Position numbers and translations under genes: made by a program
NCBI GenBank assembly: GCA_963575745.1
Contig: CAUYUJ010017805.1
Coordinates: 70,001 to 134,000, forward strand
Source of the DNA: Prorocentrum cordatum
Lineage: Eukaryota > Sar > Dinophyceae > Prorocentrales > Prorocentraceae
Direction of reading: 5' to 3'
DNA length: 64,000 nucleotides
Notes under the pieces: model-generated
Told to the model about the DNA's origin: nothing
Database searches by the model: none
The model's input: the letters and a program-made list of their open reading frames with translations, nothing else
Part shown: positions 51,392 to 61,164 of the stretch, piece by piece
How the letters are laid out: each line of letters begins with the position of its first letter
How positions within the stretch are numbered: the stretch's first letter is position 1

Positions 51392-51608
51392 GTGGGCCCT
51401 GGAAATGACAAGGCCGTTTTTTTACCGGTTCCGTTGTGCCGTTTTTTGAACGGTTCCGACGTCGTTTCTTGACCGGTTCCAGCTCCGGTTCCAATCCTGG
51501 AGCCATTTTTTGGCCGTTTCCGGTCGCCGTTTTGTTGCCGTTTTCATTTTCAAGGGGCATTTTTTTTGGAAACGGTGAAAAAACGGCCCTGCCGTTTCCG
51601 GGGCCCAC
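51392..51608. mobile_element. MITE-14: foldback element with 38-bp arms
   Basis: The left arm GTGGGCCCTGGAAATGACAA + GGCCGTTTTTTTACC pairs with the inverse of the right arm (GTGGGCCCCGGAAACGGCAG + GGCCGTTTTTTCACC). The interior is built from CCGGTTCC and CCGTTTT words. No TSD. Confidence 0.82.
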
Positions 51609-51819
51609 AAAGGGGCAGACATCGACCTGGAATCGACGATACATCGTCGACAGATCGGCGGTAGGCCGCCGACAGCCAAACCGCACGCTCCTGGGCGGGG
51701 GTGGGGCCATCGGGCCCCATACCGGCGATCCATGGGCGATTCGAGGTCGACGCGCCTCCCACCTGAGCTTATCCTCCTATCGCTGCCCCTGATCCCGAAC
51801 CTTTTCCATCGGGGCCCTA

Positions 51820-51977
51820 CAGTCGGGGCGTTGACCTAAGGAACCCTAAATAAGGAACGAGGCCTCTTTTTTCCATAAGTTAAACTTCCATTTCCTGTCG
51901 AAAACATAAGGAAAGCCTGAGGCAAGCCGCGGAGCCCCTCCCCAACGAAAAGGGTTCCTTCTTCAGGGCCCCGACTG
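51820..51977. mobile_element. MITE-7 copy 2 (TA TSD)
   Basis: 158 bp with ends CAGTCGGGGC and GCCCCGACTG flanked by TA (51818-51819, 51978-51979). CAGT...ACTG with TA is the Tc1/mariner-type arrangement. A 48-bp flanking sequence is present on both sides (51771-51819 and 51979-52028). Confidence 0.88.
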
Positions 51978-52182
51978 TATCCCCCTATCGCTACCCCTGA
52001 TCCCGAACCTTCTCCATCGGGGCCCTATACTAACCAGGGTCAACCTGGACCCGGGGCAGTCGGGTCTTGCAAGATCCCGCAGGAGTTCCTGCAGGATCCT
52101 GCGCTCTATAGCCCCAGCCCGGGTCCATGCGCCCCTGGCTCTGCAAGCTCCTGCAAGACCTGGCGCCCTGGCCGACCCCCGT

Positions 52183-52352
52183 CTCTGAAGGGGCCCCAGG
52201 ACACACAAATAAATACACACAAATAAACATATTCCCCATATTTTCCCATAGTTTCTGGGTTTCTGTCTTCCCCCCCACTTCCCATATTTTCCCATATTTT
52301 CTGGGAATCGCCGATTAATTGTGTCTGTGTGTTTTTTCCCCTCCTGAGTCTC
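52183..52352 (+). repeat. Dispersed repeat R-A, copy 2
   Basis: AGGGGCCCCAGGACACACAA to GTGTCTGTGTGTTTTTTCCC. Close match to 28232-28402. Confidence 0.88.
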
Positions 52353-52493
52353 TGCCCCTGAGCCCCATCCTTTGAGAGCCCCGACCCCGGCAGGGCCCTC
52401 GAAGCCGCGCGGCGCACGACGAAGACCGCGGCGGCTGGCTCTCCCAACGCTTCCGGGCCCTGGCGCCGCCGACATAAGAGAACGGCTCGGGCT

Positions 52494-52678
52494 GGAACAC
52501 GTTAGGGCGACGAGACCTATGCACATCCACTGCTCCTGGCCAGGCCCATCCTGGGCCCAGGAGCGGTGTATATGCCTCCCTGGCCAAGCCAGGAGGGCGT
52601 ATGCACAGCTCTTGGGCCCAGGATTGGCCTGGCCGGGAGCAGTGGACATGTATAGATATCGTCGCCCTAGAACACGCC
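52494..52678. mobile_element. MITE-15: foldback element with about 80-bp arms
   Basis: The left arm GAACACGTTAGGGCGACGAG ... CATCCACTGCTCCTGGCCAG pairs with the inverse of the right arm (GTGTTCTAGGGCGACGATAT ... TGTCCACTGCTCCCGGCCAG). The centre CTCCCTGGCCAAGCCAGGAG is itself palindromic, so almost the whole element is one stem. Related core at 15725-16130. Confidence 0.85.
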
Positions 52679-52919
52679 GGCCTTTGTGGGGACGTGGCCG
52701 AGAACCTCGCGGGCCCACGCCACGGGAACAAAAAGCGACGACGCCGACGCCGCAGAGGCGGGGAAAGCGCGCTCGGACCAGGGACCTCGAGGGGCGAACC
52801 GGCCGCATGGCGACGAGGGAAGCCCCGACATCCAACTCTCGCGGCCCCCGCGGGCAGTTCTGCGTCCCAGACCCGCCTCTGATGGTCCCCAGTAAAACAG
52901 GGCTAGGATCGGGATAAAT

Positions 52920-52972
52920 CGCTCCAGAGCTTTCCGGAGCGCTCTCAGAGCGTTCCGGAACGCTCTGGAGCG
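52920..52972. repeat. 53-bp palindrome
   Basis: CGCTCCAGAGCTTTCCGGAG followed by CGCTCTCAGAGCG and the inverse arm TTCCGGAACGCTCTGGAGCG. Only a few mismatches. Internal GGAGCGCTC and TTCCGGAA are also palindromes. Confidence 0.88.
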
Positions 52973-53065
52973 GCCGCGGCGCCCAACACATTATCCTCCA
53001 AACCCAACGATTCTCAGAGATTTCGAGACATCCCGATCCGATCTTGTCCCGATCTTCGCGTCGTT

Positions 53066-53205
53066 TGGTCTGAACCCCCTCCCGGGACCAGTTTCTCGTC
53101 CCGAGTCGCTTCTCTCTCGGAGGGTCCCGAGGCCGGGCGGGGGCCCCCCAACGAGGCCGAAGATGGCGAGCAACCTCCCGCCATGACCTCTCCGCAGCGC
53201 GAGGG
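53066..53205 (-). mobile_element. MITE-9 copy h
   Basis: CCCGAGTCGCTTCTCTCTCG, GGGGGCCCCCCAACGAGGCC, GAAGATGGCGAGCAACCTCC and the end AGCGCGAGGGGCTCCTGGG. Confidence 0.75.
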
Positions 53206-53280
53206 GCTCCTGGGTCGCGCGGCCCGGTGGCGGTCTCTGGAGGCCGACGCGCTGAGGGGACACGCGCCGAGCTTGAAACA

Positions 53281-53840
53281 TTCCTCCTCCTCCTCCTCCG
53301 CCTCCTCCTCCTCCTCCTCCTCGTCCTCCTCCTCCTCCTCCTCCTCCCTCTCCTCCTCCTCCTCCTCCTCCTCCTCCTCCCTCCTCCTCCTCCTCCTCCT
53401 CCTCCTCCTCCTCCTCCTCCTCCTCCTCCTCCCTCCTCCTCTCTCCTCCTCCTCCTCCTCCTCCTCCTCGTCCTCCTCCTCCTCCTCCCCTCCCTCCTCC
53501 TCCTCCTCCTCCTCCTCCTCCTCCCGCTCCCTCTCCTCCTCCTCCTCCTCCTCCTCCTCCTCCTCCTCTTCTCCTCCTCCTCCTCCTTCCTCCTCCTCTC
53601 CTCCTCCTCCTCCTCCTCCCTCTCTCCTCCTCCCCTCCTCCTCCTCCTCCTCCTCCTGCCTCCTCCTCCTCCTCCTCCTCCTCCTCCTCCTCCTCCTCCT
53701 CCTCCTCCTCCTCCTCCCTCCTCCTCCTCCTCCCCTCCCTCCTCCTCCTCCTCCTCTCCTCCTCCTCCTCCTCCTCCTCCTCCTCCTCTCCTCCTCCTCC
53801 TCCTCCTCCTCCTCCTCCTCCTCCTCCTCCTCCTCCTCAC
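53281..53840. repeat. TCC microsatellite, about 560 bp
   Basis: Long TCC tract starting about 75 bp after MITE-9 copy h. Confidence 0.96.
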
Positions 53841-53844
53841 GTCG

Positions 53845-54960
53845 CCAAAACGCATCCCCCGACGCCGTAACTATGCTCTCCCACGGCGTGGGCCCCCAAA
53901 GAGGTCAGGCTAGCGCTTCCGAGGGGCCAGCTCTCCGCCCCGAATCTCACGAGGCTCCCACCGCGCTTGAGGACCACGTCCCAGGAATACTTCCGCGCAC
54001 CCAAACACATAATATCGAAACAGTGTCGAGCGAATATCGCCTCCCAGGGCCCGAGACGTGAAAACCCTCCAGTATCGGTACTTTCTTGGTGCGCGCAACT
54101 CTTGCTGGCGGTCAAGATTTAAGAAGTAGGTTGGAACACCATAACCCGAATCGACTCTCTCGACGGTCCTGGCTGCTGGCGAGGGCAGAAGCCGAAGAGA
54201 GAGCAAACCGCCCGCTGTGCCTTGCGAGGCGATCACGGCAGCCTCGCGGAAAGAGCCACGACCAGAGCCCCAGATCTCAACTTCCTGCTGCACTCGCCGA
54301 GCTGGATCGATCTGTGATGGTCCCTCTGGCCCTGACCTGCCAGGAGGGCAACCAAAACAGCACCCGAACCTTGACACCTCATCTCCTGTCGAGGTTTGAA
54401 ATTGTCCAGATAGGTCTGCAGGTTTGGAGGGTCAATTTTTAGCACTCTGGCAGGTCAGGGGAAGCCGGGGCGAAAACTCCGGGTGTGAACAACAATGCGA
54501 CGCCCAGATCTCAGGGAAGGTCTGGGTTGGTTTGCCAGGGCTATAACTGGGCTCTCGGGCGGCCGCTCGGGACGATCCGGGCATTCCCAGAACGCCCTCG
54601 GCGAGGCGCAGTCGCCGCAACGCGTCCCGAGGCTGGAACACCGCCAGGCACCGACACGGCGCCCGAAAACCACCCGTCGTGACTCTTGCACGTCGTGGGT
54701 GGAGCGCCGGGATCTCCGGGAAGTGCGGCGCCCTGGGCCGCCTAAGTGCGCGCGCAGTGCCCCGCGAGGCGCGACGCGCCAGTGATCCTCGCGCCGCGCC
54801 AGCGCCGCCCGTGCCGGACAGGGGCAGCCGCTCTGGCCGTCCCGGGCAGGGCCCCCGCGGGTGACCTGGGCTCCCGGCATCCTCCCGAAGATCCGAGGCT
54901 CCGAGAAGTCCGAGCGGCAGACGTTTAGCCCTCTGCGGCCTCCGGGGGCCCTCTTCTTTG
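53845..54960. other. no gene recognised
   Basis: Several 100-250 codon open frames overlap on the minus strand (53837-54115, 53910-54377, 54432-55034) without a recognisable domain. The word group CTCGGCGAGGCGCAG near 54600 belongs to the dispersed repeat also seen at 46955 and 61400. Confidence 0.5.
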
Positions 54961-55081
54961 CCATGTCGGCACGACTTTGGCATGTTGTTGCTCCTCTTCT
55001 GCAAGCGTCTGGCATGTCCGCATCGCTCTGCCAAGGTGCCGTGCCATAGGCCGGCGCACGGCTTCTGTCTGTCTGTCCGTC

Positions 55082-55220
55082 GGCCCCCCGGGGCCCTCGC
55101 CCCCGATGGGCCCCAGGACCGTCAGCAGAACGACTCGGGATGAAGAGCTGGTTCCCGGGAAGGGGTCGAGACCGCTGGGGGTCTACGCCACGAACAAACA
55201 TCTCGATGACGCGGGTCTGG
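55082..55220 (+). mobile_element. MITE-9 copy i
   Basis: GGGGCCCTCGCCCCCGATGG, CAGAACGACTCGGGATGAAG, GGGAAGGGGTCGAGACCGCT and the end GACGCGGGTCTGGG. It is followed 100 bp later by a GGA tract. Confidence 0.8.
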
Positions 55221-55321
55221 GCCGAGGGGGGGGGGCCGGCTCAGGGGGCTCATCGGCATGGAACAACTGCCCTTAGAAAGTTGTTTAGACCTCCTGCAGG
55301 GGTTCGCGCATCGAAGAAACT

Positions 55322-56240
55322 GGAAGGAGGAGGAGAAGGAGGAGGAGGAGGAGGAGGAGGAGGAGGAGGAGGAGGAGGAGAGAAAGGAGGAGGAGAAGAG
55401 GAAGGAGGAGGAGAGGAGGAGGAGGAGGAGGAGGAGGAGGAGGAGGAGGAGGAGGAGGAGGAGGAGAGAGAGGAGGAGGAGGAGGAGGAGGAGGAGGAGG
55501 AGGAGGAGGAGGAGGAGGAGGGAGGAGGAGGCGGAGGAGGGAGGAGGAGGAGGAGAGGAGGAGGAGGAGAGGAGGAGAGGAGGAGGGGAGGAGGAGGAGG
55601 AGGAGGAGGAGGAGGAGGAGGAGGAGGAGGTAGGAGGAGGAGGAGGAGAGGAGGAGGAGGAGGAGGAGGAGGAGGGGGAGGGAGGAGGAGGAGGAGGAGG
55701 AGGAGGAGGAGGAGGAGGAGGAGGAGGAGGAGGGGAGGAGAGGAGGAGGAGGAGGAGGAAGGAGGAGGAGGAGGAGGAGGAGGAGGAGGAGGAGGAGGAG
55801 GAGGAGGAGGAGGAGGAGGAGGGAGGAGGAGGAGAGGAGGTGGAGGGAGGAGGAGGAGGAGTAGGAGGAGGTGGAGGAGGAGGCGGGGAGGAGGAGGAGG
55901 AAGATGTCTGGGCCACTCTCCTCCGGGCCTCGCTGCCGCCTCCCGCCAGCGCCTCGCGGACCGCCCAGTCGCCACCTCGCAGAGAGGCCCAGTGCCCGGG
56001 AGGCCCTCCCCCCCCCACCGAGGCGCCGCGGCGGATGGCGGCCTGAGGAGGAGGAGGAGGAGGAGGAGGAGGAGGAGGAGGAGGAGGAGGAGGAGGAGGA
56101 GAGGAGGAGGAGGAGGAGGAGGATAGATGAGGAGGACCGACGAGGAGGACACAGGAGAAGGAGGAGGAGGAGGAGGAGGAGGAGGAGGAGGAGGAGGAGG
56201 ATTGAGGAGGAAGAGGAGGCGGAGGAGGAGGAGGAGACTG
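55322..56240. repeat. GGA microsatellites (55322-55905 and 56046-56240)
   Basis: Two GGA tracts separated by 140 bp of ordinary sequence. They account for all the Glu/Gly/Arg-rich and Pro/Ser/Leu-rich frames of this stretch. Confidence 0.96.
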
Positions 56241-56379
56241 AACATGGAGTCATGCAAAAACCGATACCACCTCCTAGCTAAAGGAAACACGGAAGCACAG
56301 CCTAAATGATAAGAAGTGCTGCGTGCGAAGTCAGACTACCATCGCACGACAGAAATGAACTCAGCTTAGCTCCAATTGC

Positions 56380-57060
56380 TGGATGCCGCCCGTCGACGAG
56401 CCAGTCTCTGGCGTTACGGCGGGCGAGGTTTGAGGGGCCCGATGGGGCAGACCTCCCCTAGGGCATCGATTTGGGGAGAACCGATAGCCACGCGGGCCCC
56501 ACACCGAACACAGAACAATTACGGTCCGGAACGCTGGACCCTATGGCCGTCACACTCGAAGAGGGTCCCACTCCACGCCACCCAGGCCCTCTCGGCAGCA
56601 GCAGCGGAAGCACCCCCCGCAGCCTCCCTGTCCCTTTGGCTACGCCGTCCGAGCTGCCCAACAGCTAGGGCGAGAGTCTGGAGCTTGGGCGTGGCTTAAT
56701 GGGGGGGTCACAAATGGGGGGGTCAGAAAAGGTCCCCTTTCGTGCCCCTTTCGGGCCCCTCCGGAGCCCCAGGGGGCTCGTTTAGGTACCGTTTGGGTAC
56801 CTTTTCGAACCACCCTCGCCCCCCCCCCATTTATGACCCCCCCATTACGCAGCGCCCAAGGAGCATGGGCGACGGGTCACACCGGGCCCCCGGCTTCCAA
56901 AGCGTCTTAGCACTCGCAGGGGTTCGAGCCACGGCCAAACCACGCCTGCACAGCAACGCGGGCGAGCCAAGACCCCATGGGACGAGGCCATGGGCGACTC
57001 GGACGAGCTTCGCGCACCTCTCCGGCACAGGCTTGGGCGGAGGAGGGTCCGAAGTTTGAG
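56380..57060 (-). pseudogene. LINE C C-terminal region with Cys motif
   Basis: Continues from RNase H through VRVAHGLVPWG (about 56990), is interrupted by MITE-8, then reads FECDGHRVQRSG, a stop, and FCVRCGARVAIGSP (about 56490). His plus CxxC after RNase H is the usual end of this LINE group. The stop between H and C shows decay. Confidence 0.72.
56699..56845. mobile_element. MITE-8 (TA target site)
   Basis: 147 bp, left end ATGGGGGGGTCACAAATGGG and inverse right end ATGGGGGGGTCATAAATGGG, flanked by TA (56697-56698, 56846-56847). Only copy in the window. It sits inside the LINE C tail. Confidence 0.86.
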
Positions 57061-57062
57061 CC

Positions 57063-57794
57063 TCAGGACGAGCGCAAATCAACTGCACCGCCCTCGAAAA
57101 GAATCTCGAACGTGCCCTTGCCATCTTTTGCAGGGCGCCGGAGGGCATCGACCGTGAGCTGTGCAACAGCGACGTCCCCAGCCCCAAGTTTGGCCAGAAA
57201 ATCTGCCCATGCAATCCCCATGAAACGGTGGATCTTCTCTGCCGACACTCCCTCAGCGACCAATTGCTCCAAGGACCGATGCGCGGGAGTCCAGACCAGC
57301 GACGGCCGCGACCCCGACCGCTCAGACAATCTGAAAGTCTTTCGCCAGATCGACGCGTGGCGCGCGAGGCCGCACTCACTTTCAGAGTCCCAGCGCTGGC
57401 CCTCGCGATCACAAGCGAAGCGATCACTAATTATCGTGAGGTTCGGAGGACCCACGCACATAGCTTCAGAGCCAACCCACCGCTCGCCCCGAGGCACAAT
57501 CTGGAAAATTCCGGGCACCCCGCCGAACCTCGCTCGGAGGGGCCAACCATCCTCCGTAATCTCAACCACGCTCCAGCCACACCTCGCCGCCTCCAAACAC
57601 GCGCTCGCCAACCCACTTTCATCGGTGAAACTGAACGGGCCCCAAGTGCCCTCCGTGAGACCCCAGTGCAGCACGGGAGGGTGGGACAACGGCGGCAGCC
57701 TAACAGGGATGTGAGGGAGGCCGCACAGGAGAGGAACAAGACCCCCCAAGAGGCGAGATTCCCCTGCTCCCCAAGGGCTTGCCTCCGTTGCCAC
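57063..57794 (-). pseudogene. LINE C RNase H domain
   Basis: Would degrade RNA in the RNA-DNA hybrid. Motifs in order: FSFTDESGLASACLEAARCG (first Asp, about 57630), GIFQIVPRGERWVGSEAM (Glu region), NLTIISDRFACDREG (second Asp, about 57410), VWTPAHRSLEQLVAEG (His box) and HRFMGIAWADFLAKLGAGD (final Asp, about 57190). All four carboxylates appear present. The domain sits in one uninterrupted frame of 243 codons, the best-kept domain of this element. Confidence 0.85.
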
Positions 57795-57861
57795 AGAGCT
57801 TCAAGAACGGACGCTGAGCCTGCTGTGCATCCTCCAGCGAGGCAAAGGCAGCGGGGCAGTG

Positions 57862-58560
57862 CTAAAGCTGGTGGCCTAGCGTGCCCCGCGCGGCTCCACA
57901 GAGGCTGCCTTGGAATTTCCGCTCGGGAGGCTCGGGAGCACCAGCCGGGAGGTACAGCACAGCGAGGCGCATCGCTCGAATCCAGATCCCCTCGGTTCCA
58001 GCAGCCTCAGGCCAGTGAAAAGGGTCCCCACGCCAGAGCCAGCGCTCGACGCCGTCTCGGACCAAAGCTCGGACCTCGGACGGCGAAAACTCGTACATGG
58101 ACACAGCTTCGCCTCGATCCGAGAGCAGCACTTGAGGCGCCCCCATGTTCCAACCGATCCTACGAAGGGTGAAGATCACCACCGAGATGGGTCCCAACAC
58201 ACATTCTCCATGATCCGTGCTGGCCGATCTTGCCGCGAATCGCCTCCCACGCCGCACGGAGCTGAGACGCCGAGGAGACGCCGAGGTCGTACAGTCCCAC
58301 AGCCACGCCGCAGAACGAGCTAGCAGCGGGCATGTCGCATCAAGTGTGGGATCGTACATCCGATCCTTCTGCGTGCACGTGTAGACCTTCAGGGGGGCAA
58401 GACCCTTACGGGCACCAACAGGCTCACCCGCGAACCAGCGAAGCTTCATGAGAGTGGAGTCGGTGAGGCCTACGACCCCAGCTCCATGGCTTCCGGACGG
58501 CAGGACACCAATGCGCCACAGAGCCCGAACCCTCACCCCCCCGCCCGCTTCAGGGCACAA
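57862..58560 (-). pseudogene. LINE C RT connection region
   Basis: Open frame between RT and RNase H with LMKLRWFAGEPVGARKGLAP, LWDCTTSASPRRLSSVRR, SVVIFTLRRIGWNMGAPQVL and LVRDGVERWLWRGDPFHW. No catalytic motif; position and continuity define it. Confidence 0.75.
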
Positions 58561-58578
58561 AGCCCGCGACGACAGTAC

Positions 58579-58761
58579 TCCAGATTTCGTAATAAAGGGA
58601 GGGGGGTCTCATTTCGGGGGGGGTCTCTTCCAGGCCACCTTGGAGGGCCTGGGGGGGTCTGGGGACGATGTTTTGGAGGGTTCTCCCACGGGGGGGGGGG
58701 GGTCTAAAACTTCTCGTCTGGGAGGGTTGAGACCCCCTCCCTTTCATTACGAAATCTGGAG
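58579..58761 (+). mobile_element. MITE-1 copy 2
   Basis: 183 bp, ends CTCCAGATTTCGTAATAAAG and CTTTCATTACGAAATCTGGAG-like. Left flank TA (58577-58578); right flank mutated to CA. Confidence 0.9.
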
Positions 58762-58921
58762 CACCGTCCCCCCCGACGTTTTCGCTCCTGGGCTCTGTGG
58801 GCGGTGCCGCCCGCAAGCCCAGTCGCGCCCGGGGCTCCGAGCAGGCCGAGACGCGGAAAAAAACTGGAGCATCGCCGCCCGCCTCGACCGCACGCGCAGC
58901 CTCGCGAGACGAGGACAGATA

Positions 58922-59104
58922 CTCCAGATTTCGTAATAAAGGGAGGGGGGTCTCATTTCGGGGGGGGGGGTCTTTTCCAGGCCATCTTGGAGGGCCTGGG
59001 GGGGTCTGGGGACGATGTTTTGGAGGGTTCTCCCACGGGGGGGGGTCTGAAATGGCTTGTCTTGGAGGGTCCAGACCCCCTCCCTTTTATTACGAAATCT
59101 GGAG
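58922..59104 (+). mobile_element. MITE-1 copy 3
   Basis: 183 bp, with intact TA on both sides (58920-58921, 59105-59106). Interior GGAGGGCCTGGGGGGGTCTG is shared with copies 1 and 2. It is only 160 bp from copy 2. Confidence 0.92.
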
Positions 59105-59106
59105 TA

Positions 59107-59790
59107 CCCAAATTTAGTGGCCTGCAATCGGACCCTCAGGGCACGCGTGTCGCGAACAGACGCCGTGACCGCAGTCAAGACAATCCCCGCACCCTGGGCC
59201 TGATGACCTATCCACTGGAAGGAGGCATCGTCCATCAACCCCCGAGGGATCACAAATGGATGCTCTCGCCAGATTCGCTGGAGCGGCCGGGGGAGGATCA
59301 CCTGCATACGGGTAGCCGTATGGCAGCAGTCAGCCAGAACCCCCGGGAACGAACCAAAGGTCCTACTAATCGAACCGAAGCCTTTGATGCGTCGAGGCTG
59401 CTGGTACATGCGCACCAACGTCCACGCTAAACTCAACGGGAACCCGACAGCAGCAGCCTCGGCTATCAACGCCGAAATGAAGATGGTCTCATAACATTGA
59501 CCCGTGTCTAACAGGACAGCCACACAATGCTGGTCGTTGTGCCGAGCCACCTCGGCCTCAAAATTGTGTGAGAAGGCGCAGTCCGTAATGCTGCGCCCAA
59601 GGCCGGTGCCCCAGAGAAGATCACTCCGATTCCTCCCCTCCCACTCGACCGACACCGACCGACGGACCCTTCCCCACACCCGCATAAGCGTATGCAGCAG
59701 GGGCAATGACACGGTGCTGGCCTGGCTTGTCTGGCTTTTGCAGCCGCACGAGCTCCATCGAGATCCTGGCCGACGGCCACATGCGGTACA
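59107..59790 (-). pseudogene. LINE C reverse transcriptase domain
   Basis: Motifs: ELVRLQKPDKPGQHRVIA (about 59750), LLHTLMRVWGRVRRSVSVEW, DLLWGTGLGRSITDCAFSHN, HCVAVLLDTGQCYETIF (about 59520; first catalytic Asp), AAAVGFPLSLAWTLVRMYQQ, GVLADCCHTATRMQVILPRP and HPFVIPRGLMDDASFQWIGH (about 59220; the DD polymerase box). One frame change lies near 59700. The order and spacing fit a LINE RT; LMDD in place of the more usual [YF]xDD is unusual. Confidence 0.83.
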
Positions 59791-59985
59791 GCTAAGGGAA
59801 CGAAACATGACACAAGCATAAAGACTCGGAGGTCCAGGGCGGATTTCTTGAATCCGCGCAGGACCCCTCTGCCTGGCGCGCGGAGCGCGCCAGGGGCGGC
59901 GCCGGAGGCGCCGCCAGGGGGCCCCATCGCCGATCCGAGAAATCCGCGCGGACCTCCGAGTTTGCATGTTAATGCCACTCTTTGT
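59778..59985. mobile_element. MITE-12: hairpin element
   Basis: The arms ACTCGGAGGTCCAGGGCGGA / TTTCTTGAATCCGCG (left) and inverse right ACTCGGAGGTCCGCGCGGAT / TTCTCGGATCGGCG pair. The centre has GGCGCGCGGAGCGCGCC and GGCGGCGCCGGAGGCGCCGCC-like palindromes. The outer ends (GGGAACGAAA..., inverse GGGAACAAAG...) also pair. Half copies are at 27600, 39808 and 40285. Confidence 0.82.
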
Positions 59986-60045
59986 TCCCCGAGGATCGAC
60001 TGCAGAATCGATCGATGTGGCCAAAGATTTTAGGGGGACGGAGAA

Positions 60046-60106
60046 GGGTACGCAGCACCCCTTGGCGGCGGGTAAGAGTGAGGGGGCGGCGGGGTGCTAC
60101 GTACCC
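60046..60106. repeat. 16-bp inverted repeat at the edge of a GGA tract
   Basis: GGGTACGCAGCACCCC (60046-60061) and GGGGTGCTACGTACCC (60091-60106) can form a stem around a 29-bp loop. Confidence 0.85.
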
Positions 60107-60107
60107 C

Positions 60108-60475
60108 TCCTCCTCCTCCTCCGAGGAGGTGGAGGAGGAGGAGGAGGAGGAGGAGGAGGAGGAAGAGGAGGAGGAAGGAGGAGGAGGAGGAGGAGGAGGA
60201 GGGGGAGGAGGAGGAGGAGGAGGAGGAGGAGGAGGAGGAGAGAAGGAGGGGGGAGGAGGAGGAGGAGGAGGGAGGAGGAGGAGGAGGAGGAGGAGGAGGA
60301 GGAGGAGGGGGAGGAGGAGGAGGAGGAGAGAAGGAGGAGGAGGAGGAGGAGGAGGAGGAGGAGGAGGAGGAGGAGGAGGAGGAGGAGGACGAGGATAAGG
60401 AGGGGGAGCAGGAGGAGGAGGAGGAGGAGGAGGAGGAGGAGGAGGAGGAGGAGGAGGAGGAGGAGGAGGAGGAGA
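60108..60475. repeat. GGA microsatellite splitting LINE C
   Basis: Starts as TCC (60106-60120), flips at CTCCGAGGAGG and continues as GGA for 350 bp. It lies between the linker and RT of LINE C. Confidence 0.95.
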
Positions 60476-60529
60476 GGGAACAGGAGGGAACGACGGGGAA
60501 ACAGTATCCCATTTATACGGGCTCGTGGA

Positions 60530-61130
60530 GGCTCATACACTGGGGCTCAGCGCGGCTCCTCCCTTACATCTCAGATCATACGCCCGACCCTCGGCAACAC
60601 CGATCTCCGGAAGGAGAAGCCACTGGTCAACTCCTGGAAGGCACGCCAAGCGTGCACAACCTTGGGACTTCCAAACCTTGGCCCAACCATCGAGGCAGTC
60701 GTCCGCCAATTGGTAGGGCTGCTCGCCGGACCTGACGGACACCGCTTCCTGCAGCGCCTAGGCCTTCGTACAACGATGGGCCATGCTGGCTCCATTCACG
60801 AAGCTGGCAGTCACCCACTCCGTCCAACCCCTGTTGCGCTCAGTTGCGAAGGACTGAACTTTGCTGCGGGCCTGCTTGATGACCCACTTGACATTGTTAT
60901 CAAAATGGCCGTCCGTCAACGCCTACATGCGCTGCTCGAAGAAATGGAGGACGGCAAGGTCAACGGCTCTGAACACCCACTCCTTCCTCAACAGGCGGTC
61001 GAAAAAAGGCCTCCGTGTCATTGAGAAGGATGGCCAACTTGAGTACATCAAAAGCGTTCCGCTCAGCCGGACTCTGCCGCTCGGTGATCCTGGTACTCAA
61101 GCACGCGTGCACCCGTCGAAGATGGCGAGC
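60530..61130 (-). pseudogene. LINE C endonuclease-RT linker (tentative)
   Basis: Minus-strand frames give HLRRVHACLSTRITER, NAFDVLKLAILLNDTEAFF, VTASFVNGASMAHRC and ADDCLDGWAKVWKSQGCARL in order, with several frame changes. The FVNGASMAHR-type block and the position upstream of RT on the same strand suggest the endonuclease-RT spacer. Weak similarity only; it could belong to another LINE. Confidence 0.5.
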
Positions 61131-61164
61131 CCAGCCCGCAGCAATAGCCCATGCGTCAGCGGCT

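Larger units (their letters stand above)
56380..61160 (-). mobile_element. LINE C: second LINE subfamily, heavily interrupted
   Basis: Minus-strand remnant. In transcription order: an endonuclease-RT linker (61130-60530), RT (59790-59107), connection (58560-57862), RNase H (57794-57063) and a C-terminal Cys motif (about 56540-56480). It is split by a GGA tract (60108-60475), MITE-12 (59778-59985), two MITE-1 copies (58922-59104, 58579-58761) and MITE-8 (56699-56845). The RT polymerase box reads LMDD where A and B have YIDD/YIED, and sequence outside motifs is unlike A and B, so this is a separate subfamily. No endonuclease box was found. Confidence 0.83.
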
